Of a stretch of DNA of 64,000 nucleotides, positions 62,614 to 64,000 are shown one piece after another. Below the pieces are notes generated by a model. That model saw nothing but the letters and a program-made list of their open reading frames with translations, searched no databases and was not told where the DNA came from. The first letter of the stretch is position 1, and each line of letters starts with the position of its first letter. The stretch lies in assembly GCF_900604315.1 (NCBI RefSeq), contig NZ_LR026978.1:1963615-2027614 (forward strand). The letters run 5' to 3'. Made by a program: the position numbers and the translations under genes. The DNA comes from [Erwinia] mediterraneensis. GTDB taxonomy: Bacteria; Pseudomonadota; Gammaproteobacteria; Enterobacterales; Enterobacteriaceae.

Positions 62614-64000
62614 TGTGCCGCTCCCGCGCTGAGGTGTTTGACGCGTCGTTTCACCTCCTCCTGCTTGCCAGCATTAAACGGGCGGGCCTCCGGGCTGCCG
62701 AGATAGCCGCAGACGCGGCGCGTTACCGAAATGCGCGCCGGGTCGTGATTGCCGCAGGCAGGGCAGACAAAACCCTTGCTGGTGCAGGTAAACTCACCGC
62801 TGTAGCCGCAGTCGTAACAGGCGTCGACGGGAAGATTGGTGCCGTAATAGGGCACGTGGTCATAGCTGTAATCCCAGACATCCTCCAGCGCCTGCAGGTT
62901 GTGCTGCATATCAGGAAATTCGCCGTAACAGATGAAGCCGCCGCTGGCCAGCGCCGGGTAGGGGGCTTCAAAATCGATCTTGTCGTAAGGATTGACCTTT
63001 TTTGCTACGTCGAGATGGAAGCTGTTGGTGTAATAGCCTTTGTCCGTCACGCCCGGAATCAGGCCAAACTGTGCGGCATCAAGACGGCAAAAGCGGTCGC
63101 ACAGGTTTTCGCTCGGCGTACTGTAGAGGCTGAAGCCGTAGCCGGTTTCCGCTTTCCAGCTGTCCACCGCGCGTCGCAGATGCGCCACAATCGCTACGCC
63201 TTTTTTCCGCAGTTGCGCATCATCAAAGGGATGGTGTTCACCGCCGCTCAGGGCATTGAGGGTTTCATGCAGGCCAATATAGCCCAGTGACAGCGACGCG
63301 CGCCCGTTGCGAAAAAGTGGTCCAATCGCCTCATCCGCCGCCAGGCGCACTCCACAGGCTCCCTCCATATAGAGAATCGGCGCCACATGCGCTTTGGTAT
63401 GCTCCAGGCGGGCAATACGGGTCATCAGAGCTTGTTTTGCCAGCGCCAGGCGGGCATCAAGCAGACGCCAGAAGCGCGGCTCATCCCCCCGGGCTTCAAG
63501 GGCGATACGCGGCAGGTTCAGGCTGATCACGCCAAGATTGTTGCGGCCTTCGTGGATAAGTTCGCCGTTTTCTTCATAAGGCGCGAGGAAGCTGCGACAG
63601 CCCATCGGGGCTTTGAACGAACCGGTAACCTCTACCACCCGATCATAATTGAGGATGTCGGGATACATGCGCTTGCTGGCACACTTTAACGCCAGCTGCT
63701 TAATGTCGTAGTTCACATCTCCCGGTCGCCGGTTAACCCCGTCGCGTATGGCAAACACCAGCTTGGGAAACAACGCGGTTTTATGATGTTTGCCCAGCCC
63801 GACAAGGCGATTACGCAGAATGGACTGCTGGATTAAACGGGCGGCCCAGTCGGTGCCGAGGCCGAAACCGAAGGTGACAAAGGGGGTCTGGCCGTTGGCG
63901 GTATGCAGCGTGTTGATTTCATACTCCAGCGCCTGGAAAGCATCAAAACACTCTTTTTCCGTGCGTGCGTGGGCATAAGCGTCCACATCGGGGATCTGCC
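62610..64000 (-). CDS. nrdD: Anaerobic ribonucleoside-triphosphate reductase (partial, N-terminus outside window)
   Basis: Class III reductase that makes dNTPs without oxygen. Only about the last 463 codons are present; the frame continues through the right edge, and the GTG at 63986 is an internal valine, not a start. Seen here: the conserved YEINTLHTANGQTPFVTFGFGLGT region, the zinc-binding CYDCG and CPACG pairs near the C-terminus and the glycyl-radical loop VCGYLGSPEARPF. It is co-translated with nrdG. Confidence 0.95.
   Translation of the reverse strand, partial: QIPDVDAYAHARTEKECFDAFQALEYEINTLHTANGQTPFVTFGFGLGTDWAARLIQQSILRNRLVGLGKHHKTALFPKLVFAIRDGVNRRPGDVNYDIKQLALKCASKRMYPDILNYDRVVEVTGSFKAPMGCRSFLAPYEENGELIHEGRNNLGVISLNLPRIALEARGDEPRFWRLLDARLALAKQALMTRIARLEHTKAHVAPILYMEGACGVRLAADEAIGPLFRNGRASLSLGYIGLHETLNALSGGEHHPFDDAQLRKKGVAIVAHLRRAVDSWKAETGYGFSLYSTPSENLCDRFCRLDAAQFGLIPGVTDKGYYTNSFHLDVAKKVNPYDKIDFEAPYPALASGGFICYGEFPDMQHNLQALEDVWDYSYDHVPYYGTNLPVDACYDCGYSGEFTCTSKGFVCPACGNHDPARISVTRRVCGYLGSPEARPFNAGKQEEVKRRVKHLSAGAAQ

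Overview
This window is a piece of chromosome from a gamma-proteobacterium of the order Enterobacterales, most likely an Erwiniaceae genus such as Pantoea, Mixta or Erwinia. That assignment is from memory: almost every protein is close to its Escherichia coli counterpart and core gene order is largely the E. coli order, but a catecholate siderophore island and several missing E. coli neighbours set it apart. No insertion sequence, prophage, integrase or CRISPR array was seen.

Region 1 (1-7235, minus strand) is the yrbG-kdsD-kdsC-lptC-lptA-lptB-rpoN-hpf-ptsN-rapZ block: Kdo synthesis, the Lpt machinery that exports LPS, sigma-54, and the nitrogen-PTS and hibernation factors. Divergent from it (7463-12259, plus) lies mlaFEDCB, which maintains outer-membrane lipid asymmetry, followed by ibaG and murA. 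sfsB and ispB (minus) and rplU-rpmA-obgE (plus) follow.

Region 2 (about 16187-32993) is an enterobactin island between obgE and dacB, which are neighbours in E. coli. It has entCEBAH (2,3-dihydroxybenzoate synthesis, activation and proofreading), a fepB/fepDGC uptake set in the opposite direction, entF plus an MbtH-like gene and fes, and divergent fepA. Fur-box-like sequences occur at entC/fepB, fepD and fes/fepA. The phosphopantetheinyl transferase entD and exporter entS are not in the window.

Region 3 (33057-54723) returns to core genes: dacB, greA with a terminator in its leader, yhbY, rlmE, ftsH, folP, glmM, secG, tRNA-Leu(GAG), initiator tRNA-Met, rimP, nusA, infB, rbfA, truB, rpsO, pnp, nlpI, a yrbN-like leader peptide and deaD. 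The most unusual structure is between truB and rpsO: eight complete copies plus one partial copy of an exact 123-bp tandem repeat (47823-48844). It ends 12 bp before the rpsO promoter. Each unit contains a hairpin whose closing pair switches between C-G and T-A in all copies.

Region 4 (54814-64000) is more mosaic: yhbW, a non-coding stretch of about 730 bp with several small hairpins and a possible 43-codon ORF, yhbS, yhbQ, yhbP, yhbO, an SsuABC/TauABC-type ABC transporter, yraR, and the anaerobic ribonucleotide reductase pair nrdG-nrdD (nrdD runs off the right edge). E. coli genes expected near here (mtr, ubiU, ubiV, yhbT) are absent, as are argG between the two tRNAs and yhbE before obgE.
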